DNA from: Rhodanobacter fulvus Jip2
Lineage (GTDB): Bacteria > Pseudomonadota > Gammaproteobacteria > Xanthomonadales > Rhodanobacteraceae
Length of the DNA: 64,000 nt
Direction of reading: 5' to 3'
Assembly (NCBI RefSeq): GCF_000264315.1
Contig: NZ_AJXU01000001.1
Location: forward strand, 1 to 64,000
A program made the translations under genes and the position numbers. The notes below the pieces were generated by a model. The model saw nothing but the letters and a program-made list of their open reading frames with translations. It had not been told where the DNA came from and made no database searches. Positions 7,147 through 18,272 of this stretch are shown here, piece after piece; positions within the stretch are counted from its first letter, which is position 1; the number at the start of each line of letters is the position of its first letter.

Positions 7147-8439
7147 ATGACGGCCCACACCCACCCCGACGCAATTCATCGCGCGCTCGATACGCTGTGG
7201 CGAATGGAATCGCCACGGCTGCTGGCGCGCATCGCGCGCATGACCGGCAACATCGACACCGCGGAGGAGCTGGCGCAAGACGTGTTGCTGGGTGCGCTGG
7301 AACGCTGGCCGCGCGATGGCCTGCCGGACAACCCCGCGGCGTGGCTGATGACCGCCGCCAAACATCGCGCCATCGATCATCTGCGCCAGCGCGCCTTGCA
7401 CGCGCGCAAGCAGGATGAATTCGGCAAGGAACTGGAGCTGCACGGAGCCGACATGCAGGGCGACGAAGCCCCGGACAAGGCAGACGATGACATCGGCGAT
7501 GACTTGTTGCGCCTGCTCTTCGTCGCCTGTCACCCGGTGCTGCCGATGGAGTCCCGGGTGGCATTGACGCTGCGCCTGCTCGGCGGACTGAGCACACCGG
7601 AAATTGCACGTGCCTTCCTGCAGGCCGAACCGACCGTAGCCCAGCGCATCGTGCGCGCCAAGCGCACGCTGTCCAAGGCGGCGGTGGCGTTCGAGGTGCC
7701 GCGCAAGGCCGAGCTTCCCGAGCGTCTCGACGCCGTGCTCGAAGTGCTCTACCTGGTCTTCAACGAAGGCTACGCTGCCACCGCTGGTGAAGATTGGATG
7801 CGCCCAGCCTTGTGCGAGGAAGCGTTGCGGCTGGGGCGGGTGTTGGTGGGGCTGCTGCCGAATCAAGCCGAAGTGTTCGGCCTGCTGGCGTTGATGGAAT
7901 TGCAGGCGTCGCGGATACCGGCGCGCACCGAGGTCGACGGCACGCCGATCCTGCTGCCCGAACAGAACCGCGCGCGGTGGGATCGCCTGCAGATCCAGCG
8001 TGGCTTGGCTGCGTTGGAGCATGCGCAACGCCTCGGTGGAGCAAGCGGTGCCTATGCGTTGCAGGCCGCCATCGCGGCTTGCCACGCGCGCGCCGTGCAG
8101 ATGCAGAATACCGATTGGTCACGCATTGCCGCGTTGTACGGACAACTCCTGCAGGTGATGCCTTCGCCCGTGGTTGAACTCAACCGTGCGGTGGCGGTGA
8201 GTCGCGCGCAGGGCGCCGCCGCCGGACTCGTCATCGTCGATGCGCTGGAGGACGCAAGGCAGCTTCGCGATTACGCGCCGTTGCCGGCGGTGCGCGGCGA
8301 TTTGCTGCAGCAACTGGGTCGCGTGGACGAGGCGCGCGAGGCATTTGCGTTGGCGGCGTCGCTCACCGGCAACGCACGCGAGCGTGCCGTCTTGCTGGCG
8401 CGCGCCCGGGCTTGCGAGGCATCCGCGGATTCACCGTGA
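7147..8439 (+). CDS. ECF42-type RNA polymerase sigma factor with C-terminal TPR-like extension
   Basis: The 430-residue protein starts with sigma region 2 (residues about 15-85: NIDTAEELAQDVLLGALERWP, then NPAAWLMTAAKHRAIDHLRQR). Region 4 (about 115-170) contains a helix-turn-helix with LSTPEIARAFL and AQRIVRAKRTL. A long all-helical extension of about 250 residues follows (DUF6596 and TPR-like, with LYLVFNEGYAA and ELNRAVAVSRAQG). This is the layout of ECF42 sigma factors, which lack an anti-sigma factor and are encoded beside DGPF/YciI genes, exactly as seen here. A GTG four codons upstream is an alternative start. It probably drives the two TGTCGA-N17-CGTCG promoters of this locus. Confidence 0.9.
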   Translation: MTAHTHPDAIHRALDTLWRMESPRLLARIARMTGNIDTAEELAQDVLLGALERWPRDGLPDNPAAWLMTAAKHRAIDHLRQRALHARKQDEFGKELELHGADMQGDEAPDKADDDIGDDLLRLLFVACHPVLPMESRVALTLRLLGGLSTPEIARAFLQAEPTVAQRIVRAKRTLSKAAVAFEVPRKAELPERLDAVLEVLYLVFNEGYAATAGEDWMRPALCEEALRLGRVLVGLLPNQAEVFGLLALMELQASRIPARTEVDGTPILLPEQNRARWDRLQIQRGLAALEHAQRLGGASGAYALQAAIAACHARAVQMQNTDWSRIAALYGQLLQVMPSPVVELNRAVAVSRAQGAAAGLVIVDALEDARQLRDYAPLPAVRGDLLQQLGRVDEAREAFALAASLTGNARERAVLLARARACEASADSP

Positions 8440-8652
8440 TGGACGCCGTCGGGTGACGGGTCACGATGGTCGTGGGCGGCTTCGGGCTTTCTCCCCTGCT
8501 GACGAGGGGCAAGGTGCAGGCCGGCAGTGAGCGGCGGCCAAGACCATCCATCTGCGCAAGTGAACGATTTCTTCACACGGCCTGACGTCTCACGTTGCAC
8601 GCTCTTGGCTTGGCCCCGCTTTCGAGGCCAACAAGCACGAGGAGTGGTCGCT

Positions 8653-10062
<1,410 letters not shown>

Positions 10063-10361
10063 CGCATCCGGCTGGGAGTGGGCCTGTCGTGGTTTGATAA
10101 GCACCAGGATGCCGGGCGATCTTGGAGGGGATCAAGCCGCCGTGATTGCCTCAGTCCCGTTTGCGGCCGGATTGACACCGCCATCTACGCGAACAGACTG
10201 CTGTTCAGCATCGGCAGCGCCACGCACAGGGGTAAACGACGCGGAACAGGGCGGTGCGCCAGTGCCCGGTTCCGGGGTCATCTCGGGAGACGGTTCGCAG
10301 GCATCGTTGGCGGCGGCTCAGTTGGCGCATCGCCCGCTGCACGAACGGCAATGGCGGGCGT
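10063..10361. other. gap without a recognised gene
   Basis: About 300 bases lie between the convergent gnd and phosphatase-like genes. No domain-bearing frame, clear terminator or repeat is visible to me. Confidence 0.4.
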
Positions 10362-10904
10362 TCAATGAGTGTTTTCGGTGGGTTCACTGGACCATGCGTG
10401 CAAGCGTTCGCGTACGGCTGGCTCCAGGCTCTTCATGCCCCATCGCCGACCCTCGGCCAGCGCGGCTTCCGTGGACAGGCCATCCACCAGGGCGGCACGC
10501 AACGCGATCATGGCGCCCACCCGATTGCTGCTGGCGCAATGCACCAGTGTCGGTTGCTCGCCCGCGTCCCGCAGCAACCGGTCGAACTGCCTGACGCGGG
10601 TGCGCGTCAGGTCGCCGGCGCCATGGATCGGCAAGTCGTGATAGCCGATGCCGGCGGCCCGCACCGCGGCAGCCTCGTCGAAATCGGGCGTCTCGCTGTC
10701 GGCACTGAGATCGATGACCTGTTCGATGCCGGCGCGTTTCAGTGCCGCCACATCAACCGCCTGCAACCTGCCGGAAGCGACCCGATGCGGCGTCGGGAAC
10801 GACACATTCGGCAAGCCCGCCAGTGCGGCCTCGGCCGGCGTGGCAGCGTGCCCGGCGAGCGGGATGATGGCCAGCATCAATGACAACAGCAGAAATCGAA
10901 ACAT
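10362..10904 (-). CDS. exported dual-specificity/tyrosine phosphatase-like protein
   Basis: The mature protein carries a cysteine-phosphatase loop, LVHCASSNRVGA, which fits the C-X5-R signature of the DSP/DUF442-type family (catalytic Cys, then Arg six residues later). A conserved upstream Asp-rich segment (VIDLSADSETPDFDE) is typical of DUF442/beta-lactamase-hydrolase-like domains. MFRFLLLSLMLAIIPLAGHA forms a Sec signal peptide, so the enzyme should be periplasmic. An ATG 24 bases further upstream is possible but makes a poorer signal peptide. The substrate is unknown. The gene stands alone. Confidence 0.75.
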   Translation of the reverse strand: MFRFLLLSLMLAIIPLAGHAATPAEAALAGLPNVSFPTPHRVASGRLQAVDVAALKRAGIEQVIDLSADSETPDFDEAAAVRAAGIGYHDLPIHGAGDLTRTRVRQFDRLLRDAGEQPTLVHCASSNRVGAMIALRAALVDGLSTEAALAEGRRWGMKSLEPAVRERLHAWSSEPTENTH

Positions 10905-11054
10905 GTCGGGCGTCTCGCGGTAGATCATCCACAGGATAGCCGAGTCGTCCCGGGCGTCGAAAAGGGAGGGACGTTGAATCCGACGTTTTTAGTTTCCGTC
11001 GCCTTTGCTCCCCGTCCCCCCAATTCGCATCCGCTGGTTTTCTAGAAGGATCCT

Positions 11055-11310
11055 GTCGCCACTACCGCGTGGGCCCGCCGGCCAGCCTGTTCTTCGTGAT
11101 AATCGCGGCCATCGGCGCGTATTCCCCCGCCCCGTTTCTTGGATTGCCGCTGCGGGGCGGCCTGGTGTTTCTTGGGTGGGCTCCTGGCGAGCGTCATCGC
11201 ATTCGTCTACAGCTTGATCGTGCTGCGACTGCAGGCGCAGCTGCCTGGCGCCACCTTCGACTATGCAGTGCTCGACTCGGTGCTGATCGGTGCGCTGGTC
11301 GGCCCTGCGT
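11055..11310 (+). pseudogene. frameshifted remnant of a FUSC-family transporter
   Basis: One frame encodes a membrane segment GPPASLFFVIIAAIGAYSPAPF ending at GLVFLG. A second frame, shifted near 11170, continues GGLLASVIAFVYSLIVLR and FDYAVLDSVLIGALVG. Joined, these read like the middle of an aromatic-acid or fusaric-acid exporter of the FUSC family (segments of the type FFLIAAAIGAYSP, IAFVYSL, IGA.VG). Both ends are missing, so it is a decayed fragment. Its 3' end overlaps the C-terminal codons of the opposite gene at 11261-11716. Confidence 0.55.
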
Positions 11311-11716
11311 CCTCTGCTGCCGATCGACGGAGGCGTGGCTGGCCCGAGATCGGGTCGATGTCTGCCAGGGGCTCGGGAGTGGGCGCCGGGCGGCCGGAGA
11401 CGTGTCGCGTCGCCGGATCGACTTCAAGCCGCAATCCTCGTTCGTTCTCGATCAGCAGCTTGCCGCCTTCGGCGCGCAGCGAGCGGAACCACACGTCCTG
11501 CACATCGCCTTCCAGTCCGGGGTTACGCGGGTTGTCGTAGACCTTGATGCGCCAGATTTCGCGATGGGACGCGTCGTAAGCCGCGAGGAAGCCACCGACC
11601 TGACCATCCGCTTCGACGTCGCCGGGAACCTGGGCATAGCGCACGCCCGCGATGAAGACGGAGGGGACGCGCGGTGGCGGTGCGCGCTTGGCAGCGGGTT
11701 TGGGCGTGTGCGTCAT
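11261..11716 (-). CDS. conserved hypothetical protein
   Basis: The 151-residue protein has a conserved-looking core at residues 15-105: a FIAGVRYAQVPGD start, GQVGGFLAAYDA, then WRIKVYDNP and GDVQDVWFRSL, all beta-rich. I do not recognise a named family; there is no signal peptide or membrane segment. The last 35-40 residues are low-complexity and run antisense through the FUSC remnant. The original C-terminus may therefore have been replaced when the neighbouring sequence was rearranged. Confidence 0.6.
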   Translation of the reverse strand: MTHTPKPAAKRAPPPRVPSVFIAGVRYAQVPGDVEADGQVGGFLAAYDASHREIWRIKVYDNPRNPGLEGDVQDVWFRSLRAEGGKLLIENERGLRLEVDPATRHVSGRPAPTPEPLADIDPISGQPRLRRSAAEDAGPTSAPISTESSTA

Positions 11717-11800
11717 GGCGTTTTGCTTGCCGGGAAGAAACTGGTGGGGAAGTTACATGGGATGCGGCTGGCTGTCCGATTGCGGAAGACAGGTGTCTCG

Positions 11801-11950
11801 ATGAAGCGCCGCGCCGACGTGAAGGATGCCGAGAACCGTTGCAAGGAAGCCAGGACCAAATGCACGGTCACGGCCATCCATGATGTGCGGCAGCCTGGAG
11901 ACTGGACGCTTGACTCGCTCGCGACGCTGAAAGCGGCGGCCGCGAAATAG
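11801..11950 (+). other. possible 49-residue partial reading frame
   Basis: A short frame opens MKRRADVKDAENRCKEA and closes with a DWTLDSLATLKAAAAK-type helix. The pattern looks protein-like (two cysteines, amphipathic ends), but there is no domain I can name and no strong ribosome binding site. It could be a small gene, the 3' end of a lost gene, or chance. Confidence 0.2.
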
Positions 11951-11976
11951 GCGGAGTTCGGTTTCGGCTGCCTTCT

Positions 11977-12714
11977 TCATCGCTCCGCGCTGCTGTCGAG
12001 GAAGACCAATGCGCTTTCGAAATCGGTAGCGTCGGGATACTGGTGGGCAAAGCGGGGCAGGTCGAGCAACAGCGTCTGCGATACACCGGCCTTGCGATAG
12101 CGTTCGTGGACATGCGTCATTTCCCGGCGATTGAAGTCCTTTTCGCCGGTCAGGAACACGTAGCGATTCGCGGCGATGGCGGCGAGCCGAGCCGGCTCGG
12201 CCTTGCCGAAGTCATCGGCTCCCACGATGTACAGCGCCCCGTCGAACAGCTGCGGGAACTTCGTGATGGCCATGCTGGCGATGCGTCCTCCGCCGGACAT
12301 GCCGCCGATGTAGCGACGCGCATCGGCTGGTACGTAGTCGCGCCGTGCCAGCGTCAGCCCCATCAACGCGACCAGCACGCGTTGATTGCTGGGCACCGGG
12401 TTGCCGAAATCGCGGGCGGCGATCCACACCATGGCGTGTCGATCCAGCACTGTGTCCCAACCCGGTGGTGGATCGGCTGTTGCGTTGGGGCTGACGAATA
12501 CCAGCACGCTGCGGGGCGGGGTGGATGGCAAGCGCACGGTCCACGTCACCTGCCGATCGGCAGGCAACACCGAGCGCAGCGCCCGGACCTGCTGCGCCGG
12601 AAAGATCTCGGCCAGCGTGGCCGAGCGCTCGATGAGCGCGGGCTCGGCCGCGCTGGCGTACGCCGCCGCACACAGCCATAGCAACAGGCTTGCCGATGCA
12701 TGTCGCAGGTTCAT
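11977..12714 (-). CDS. exported alpha/beta-hydrolase-like protein
   Basis: The 245-residue product has a Sec signal peptide (MNLRHASASLLLWLCAAAYASA). The alpha/beta-hydrolase-like core has a nucleophile elbow IGGMSGGGRIASM (G-x-S-G-G) near residue 140 and a late FAHQYPD histidine that could complete a triad. The order of strands and the MSGGG motif resemble exported PHB-depolymerase or PET-hydrolase-like esterases, but the protein is short and the acidic residue cannot be assigned. It is probably periplasmic. Function as an esterase is inference. Confidence 0.6.
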   Translation of the reverse strand: MNLRHASASLLLWLCAAAYASAAEPALIERSATLAEIFPAQQVRALRSVLPADRQVTWTVRLPSTPPRSVLVFVSPNATADPPPGWDTVLDRHAMVWIAARDFGNPVPSNQRVLVALMGLTLARRDYVPADARRYIGGMSGGGRIASMAITKFPQLFDGALYIVGADDFGKAEPARLAAIAANRYVFLTGEKDFNRREMTHVHERYRKAGVSQTLLLDLPRFAHQYPDATDFESALVFLDSSAER

Positions 12715-12897
12715 GCCGCGAGATTAGCAGCGTGTCGCCGGATGCCTTGCGCAGCAAGGGCGCGGTGCCGCCCGCTACGCACGCGCCAGGCCGGCGCATC
12801 GATCTGTTGATGCGGATAGCTGGCCTCGAGCCCATTGGCCCGGTCTCCACATTCAGGGGCTGGACGGATGATGGTGCTTCGGTGAGCATGAACGACG

Positions 12898-14547
12898 ATG
12901 CCTGCTCGTACCACGCCGCCTTCAGAACTGCTGCAGCTGCTGCCCGAAGCAGTGGTGCAAACCGATGCGTTGTGGACGATCACTTACGTGAATCCCGCCT
13001 GGCACAAGCTCACGGGCTATCCGGTGGAGGAGGCGCTGGGCCGGTCGTTGCTCGACTTCGTGCACCCTGACGATACCGGCACCTTGAGGTCGGGCATGCC
13101 GGTGTTCCGGTTGCGCGTGGCCAATGCGGACTATCGCTGGATGCGCCTGAAGCTCCAGCCGAAGACGGATGACGCTGAGCGGGTGATCAGTCGCCAGGGC
13201 GTGCTGATCGAGATTGTGGAGATCACCGAGCAGGTGCTGGTAGAGGTCCGCCAGCGCTTCCTGCGGCTGCTGGAAACCATCGATGGCGTGGTCTGGGAAG
13301 CCGAGCGCGGCGTGGGCAATACATTCCTGAGCCCGCAGGTCGAGCGCCTTTTCGGTTACTCGGTGGAGGAGTGGCGTGCCGACCCGGGGTTCTGGCGAGC
13401 GCATGTGCATCCCGATGACTTGCAGGAAGCGCTGGTCATCGACGACGCCGCGTACAACGCAACGCACAGTTATGCGTACGAGATGAGCTACCGGTTGATC
13501 GCCAAATCCGGCAAGGTGGTGTGGGTGCGCGATCTGTGCCGGGTGGATGTCGACAAGGAGCGTCCGAATCGCATGATCGGTCTGATGATCGACGTGACCC
13601 GGCAGAAAGATACCGAGCTGGAGCTGGTGCAATCCGACAACCGCTATGCGCTGGCCACGCGTGGATCCAATGACGGCATCTGGGATTGGGACCTGCAGAC
13701 GGACGTCCTGCATGTGTCCCAGCGCTTCCATGAGATTGTCGGGCTCAGTGGCGCCGGCCATCTGCATGATGACGGCTGGCATTTCCTGCAACAGCTCATT
13801 GACCCCGATGACCACGAGCGCGTGCAGACGGCGTACCGAAGGCATCTGTCTGGCGACCGCCCGAACTTTTCGGTGGATTTTCGCGCGCGTCATGGATCGG
13901 GGCGATTGGCCTGGCTCAACTGGCGCGGGGTTGCCCGGTTCGAACGTGGCGTTGCGGTGCGGATGGCCGGGTCACTGAGCGATCTGGCCGAACGCGGCAG
14001 CTCGTACGACGCCTTGACCAATTTGCCGGGCCGGCCGTTGTTCCGTGATCGCCTCGAGCACGCGGTTGCCTTGCATCAGGACAATGCCACCCGGGCAACC
14101 GACGCTCCGGCGTGCACCGACAGCACGTTCGCCGTGCTTCTGCTGGACCTCAACCAGTTCAAGACCATCAACGACACGCTCGGGCATCACGTGGGCGACC
14201 AGCTGTTGCAGCGGGTCGCCCGTCGGCTTGAGTCCTGCGTGCGGACGGTTGACCTTGTCGCCCGCATGAGCGGCGACGAGTTCAACGTGCTGCTTGAATC
14301 TGTCGACCACGCCGGGGCGATCGAGCTGGCTCGGCAGATGGCTGTTGCCCTCGCTGCCCCCTATCAGCTTGGCACGCACACCGTGACGTGCGGCGCCAGC
14401 ATCGGAGTCGTCAGCAGCCAGGCCGGCTTCACCACAACCGACGACTACCTGCGCGCCGCCGACGCCGCCATGTACCAGGCCAAGAGCCATTCATTGGGCG
14501 TGTGCGTTTTTTCGGAAGAGGTAATGCAGGGAAAAGGGGCGTCGTAA
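12898..14547 (+). CDS. PAS-PAS-PAS-GGDEF diguanylate cyclase
   Basis: The 549-residue cytosolic protein has three PAS/PAC sensor units (about 8-120, 125-240 and 245-360) followed by a GGDEF domain (about 375-545). There is no membrane segment. The active-site motif is SGDEF, starting at residue 458, a tolerated variant of GGDEF. An RTVD motif lies exactly five residues before it, which matches the RxxD inhibitory site for product feedback. It should make cyclic di-GMP in response to a signal sensed by the PAS domains. No EAL domain and no partner regulator are adjacent. Confidence 0.9.
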   Translation: MPARTTPPSELLQLLPEAVVQTDALWTITYVNPAWHKLTGYPVEEALGRSLLDFVHPDDTGTLRSGMPVFRLRVANADYRWMRLKLQPKTDDAERVISRQGVLIEIVEITEQVLVEVRQRFLRLLETIDGVVWEAERGVGNTFLSPQVERLFGYSVEEWRADPGFWRAHVHPDDLQEALVIDDAAYNATHSYAYEMSYRLIAKSGKVVWVRDLCRVDVDKERPNRMIGLMIDVTRQKDTELELVQSDNRYALATRGSNDGIWDWDLQTDVLHVSQRFHEIVGLSGAGHLHDDGWHFLQQLIDPDDHERVQTAYRRHLSGDRPNFSVDFRARHGSGRLAWLNWRGVARFERGVAVRMAGSLSDLAERGSSYDALTNLPGRPLFRDRLEHAVALHQDNATRATDAPACTDSTFAVLLLDLNQFKTINDTLGHHVGDQLLQRVARRLESCVRTVDLVARMSGDEFNVLLESVDHAGAIELARQMAVALAAPYQLGTHTVTCGASIGVVSSQAGFTTTDDYLRAADAAMYQAKSHSLGVCVFSEEVMQGKGAS

Positions 14548-14694
14548 ACGCTTCCGTCAGGATGACTGTAAACGCAGCCATCACCGCGCCGCGTTCTCCG
14601 ATGCGTGAAGGGGCCTGCCGTCGGTGACCCGTGGCATTTGATTGCCGCCATGTGTCGCCATAACCTCTTTCCGTCTTCATGAAGGATGGCAGCC

Positions 14695-15699
14695 ATGCGC
14701 GCGCTTCGTCTTCTTGCCTTGCTTCTGGCCGCTGGCCTCGTGTGCTCCGCCGCGGATGCGAGTGACGTTGGCGCGACGGCGCAGCCTGGAAGGCACGATG
14801 TCTTCAACCAGGTGCAGCGCAACGCCTGGTATCTGCCGACGACGGATCATGTCGCGAAGTTGTTCGTGACCGAGATCGGGCAGGGTGCGCCGGTGGTGTT
14901 TCTGCATGGCGGGCCGGGGCGCGATTTCCACTACATCATCGATGCCTTGCGGCCGCAGCTGGAACGGCATGCTTTCGTCCTGTACGACCAGCGCGGCAGC
15001 GTGCTGTCGCCGGTGCCGGCGGGGACAGAGGGCGAGCTGACCATGCGGCAGATGGTGGATGACCTGGAGACTTTGCGGGTCGCGCTGGGCCGCGATCGAC
15101 TGGTGCTGTTCGGCCACTCGTTCGGAAGCCTGCTGGCCATGGCCTATTACCGCGCCTACCCCACGCACGTGGAGCGCATGGTGCTGGCCGGCAGCATGCC
15201 GCCCGTGATGGACCAGGCCATGTCGGATGCGTACAACAAGGCGCTGGAGCAGCGGGAGACCGCCATGATGGCGCGCGAAGACGCCATCGCGCGGGCGCTC
15301 GCCGAAGCCGGCCTGCCATCAGACAAGCATCGCGACACGCCGCGGCAGGCGAGGATGCGGTTACGCATCCGCTACAACGCGCCACTGGACCTCGTGCACG
15401 TGGAGCGCTGGCACCAGCTCACCAGCGGCGGCATCTACTACAACCACGCGGCAGGCGCGGCGATCGCCGCGAGCATGCCCACGTGGGACGTGCGTCCCGC
15501 GATCGATGCGCATCCCGTGCCGATCACGGTGATCCAGGGCGACAGCGACTATCTCGATCCCGCGGCCCACCTGTGGTCCGCCCTGGCCAAGGCGGGAAAG
15601 GTCCGCGTGCACGTCATCCACGATGCCGGCCACTGCGCCTGGATCGACCAGCCGCAGGCCTTCGCCGAGGCTTTGCGCGACGGCCTGGACGGTCGCTGA
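14695..15699 (+). CDS. exported alpha/beta-hydrolase, proline iminopeptidase-like (peptidase family S33)
   Basis: The product has a signal peptide (MRALRLLALLLAAGLVCSAADA). The S33-type core has the oxyanion HGGPGRDFHY, the strand YDQRGSVLS, the nucleophile elbow FGHSFGSLLA and a late GHCAWIDQP histidine. This combination (HGGPG plus DQRG plus GxSxGS) is typical of proline iminopeptidases and related hydrolases. The exported location suggests cleavage of peptides or esters in the periplasm. AAGG lies nine bases before the chosen ATG; an ATG nine bases earlier is too close to that site. Confidence 0.85.
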   Translation: MRALRLLALLLAAGLVCSAADASDVGATAQPGRHDVFNQVQRNAWYLPTTDHVAKLFVTEIGQGAPVVFLHGGPGRDFHYIIDALRPQLERHAFVLYDQRGSVLSPVPAGTEGELTMRQMVDDLETLRVALGRDRLVLFGHSFGSLLAMAYYRAYPTHVERMVLAGSMPPVMDQAMSDAYNKALEQRETAMMAREDAIARALAEAGLPSDKHRDTPRQARMRLRIRYNAPLDLVHVERWHQLTSGGIYYNHAAGAAIAASMPTWDVRPAIDAHPVPITVIQGDSDYLDPAAHLWSALAKAGKVRVHVIHDAGHCAWIDQPQAFAEALRDGLDGR

Positions 15700-15800
15700 A
15701 AAGAAAAAGAACGCGGCTCGCTGCGTGATGTAGAGCGGGATGACGGGGATCTCCAGGCGAGCTTGGCGCATGGTGCATTCGGCCCCGGTGCTCCGCGTTC

Positions 15801-17384
<1,584 letters not shown>

Positions 17385-17728
17385 GAGCGTTGCGCCTCCG
17401 GTGGGATATCGACGGCCAAGCATGCCTGAAGAGATCGCGGAGAAACAAAACGGAGTCAACAAAACGGAGCACGGTGGAGTGGCGCTTGCTTGAGCGGACA
17501 ACGCCGGCTTCCGCCATTCCTGCGACTCTCGATGGCCGTGGGGCTGGTCATGCAGGAATCCAGTGACTTCAGCTTGTCAGGAGCGCCTGGCCCGATCGGG
17601 CTGCGTGCGGATTTTTGCAGAGAACGAGCGACTGCACCGAGCCATGGCGGCGCAGTCGGCGATGGGATGGCGATCAGCGATGGACGACCACGCTTCCCGA
17701 TTCCCTCCGCCCCTTTGCGTGTCGTGCC
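17385..17728. other. gap holding a REP sequence
   Basis: About 340 bases lie between the Gfo/Idh/MocA gene and the phnA-like gene. The only structure I see is the inverted repeat at 17516-17565; no gene is supported. Confidence 0.5.
17516..17565. repeat. REP-like sequence ending in GGAATCCAGTG
   Basis: ATTCCTGC at 17516-17523 pairs with GCAGGAAT at 17552-17559 across a 28-base loop. The right end continues as CCAGTGACTTC. The 11-base end GGAATCCAGTG is shared with the hairpin at 48136-48160, so the two are members of one REP family of the xanthomonad type. Confidence 0.55.
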
Positions 17729-18070
17729 TCACGCCTTCTTCAGAAAACAGACCTTCAGCACCAGACCCTTGATCTTGTCCGAGTGGCCTTCGATGTTCTC
17801 GGTATCGCCATCGACCAGGCGGATGTTCCTGATCAGCGAGCCCTGCTTCAGCGGGATCGACGAGCCCTTCACCTTCAGGTCCTTGATCACCACCACGGTG
17901 TCGCCGTTGTTGAGCACGTTGCCGTTCACGTCCCGAACCACCGCGTCGGCATCCAGGGTCGTATCCGACTGGATCGGCCATTCGTGGCCGCAATCGGCAC
18001 ACACGTAGTTGTCGCCGTCGGGGTAGGTGTTTTCCATTGCACACAACGGGCAGGCAGGTATATCGGACAT
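17729..18070 (-). CDS. PhnA-like zinc ribbon protein (YjdM family)
   Basis: The 113-residue protein has an N-terminal zinc ribbon (CPLC, then CADCGHEW 16 residues later) and a C-terminal KOW/SH3-like beta domain with VVVIKDLKVKG and FLKKA end, as in YjdM, formerly called PhnA. Despite the old name, YjdM is not established as a phosphonoacetate hydrolase, and its molecular role is unclear. The ATG at 18070 begins MSDIPACPLC, the usual family start; the frame further upstream lacks homology. Confidence 0.92.
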   Translation of the reverse strand: MSDIPACPLCAMENTYPDGDNYVCADCGHEWPIQSDTTLDADAVVRDVNGNVLNNGDTVVVIKDLKVKGSSIPLKQGSLIRNIRLVDGDTENIEGHSDKIKGLVLKVCFLKKA

Positions 18071-18272
18071 CGAATCGGTCCATCCGGGGGCAATCAATGG
18101 GCCACGGAGTATAGATGGTCGCCCCGATGCCCTTGCGGAGCGGGCGATCCATAACCCGTTTCTTTGGCTTTCCCTCGCCACGCAGGCGAATCATGGCACC
18201 GGATCAAACATCGCCACGGCCGACCTGTGATCGACAACCGCGCGGCCAGGCATCGCCGGTTGATCGATCGGC

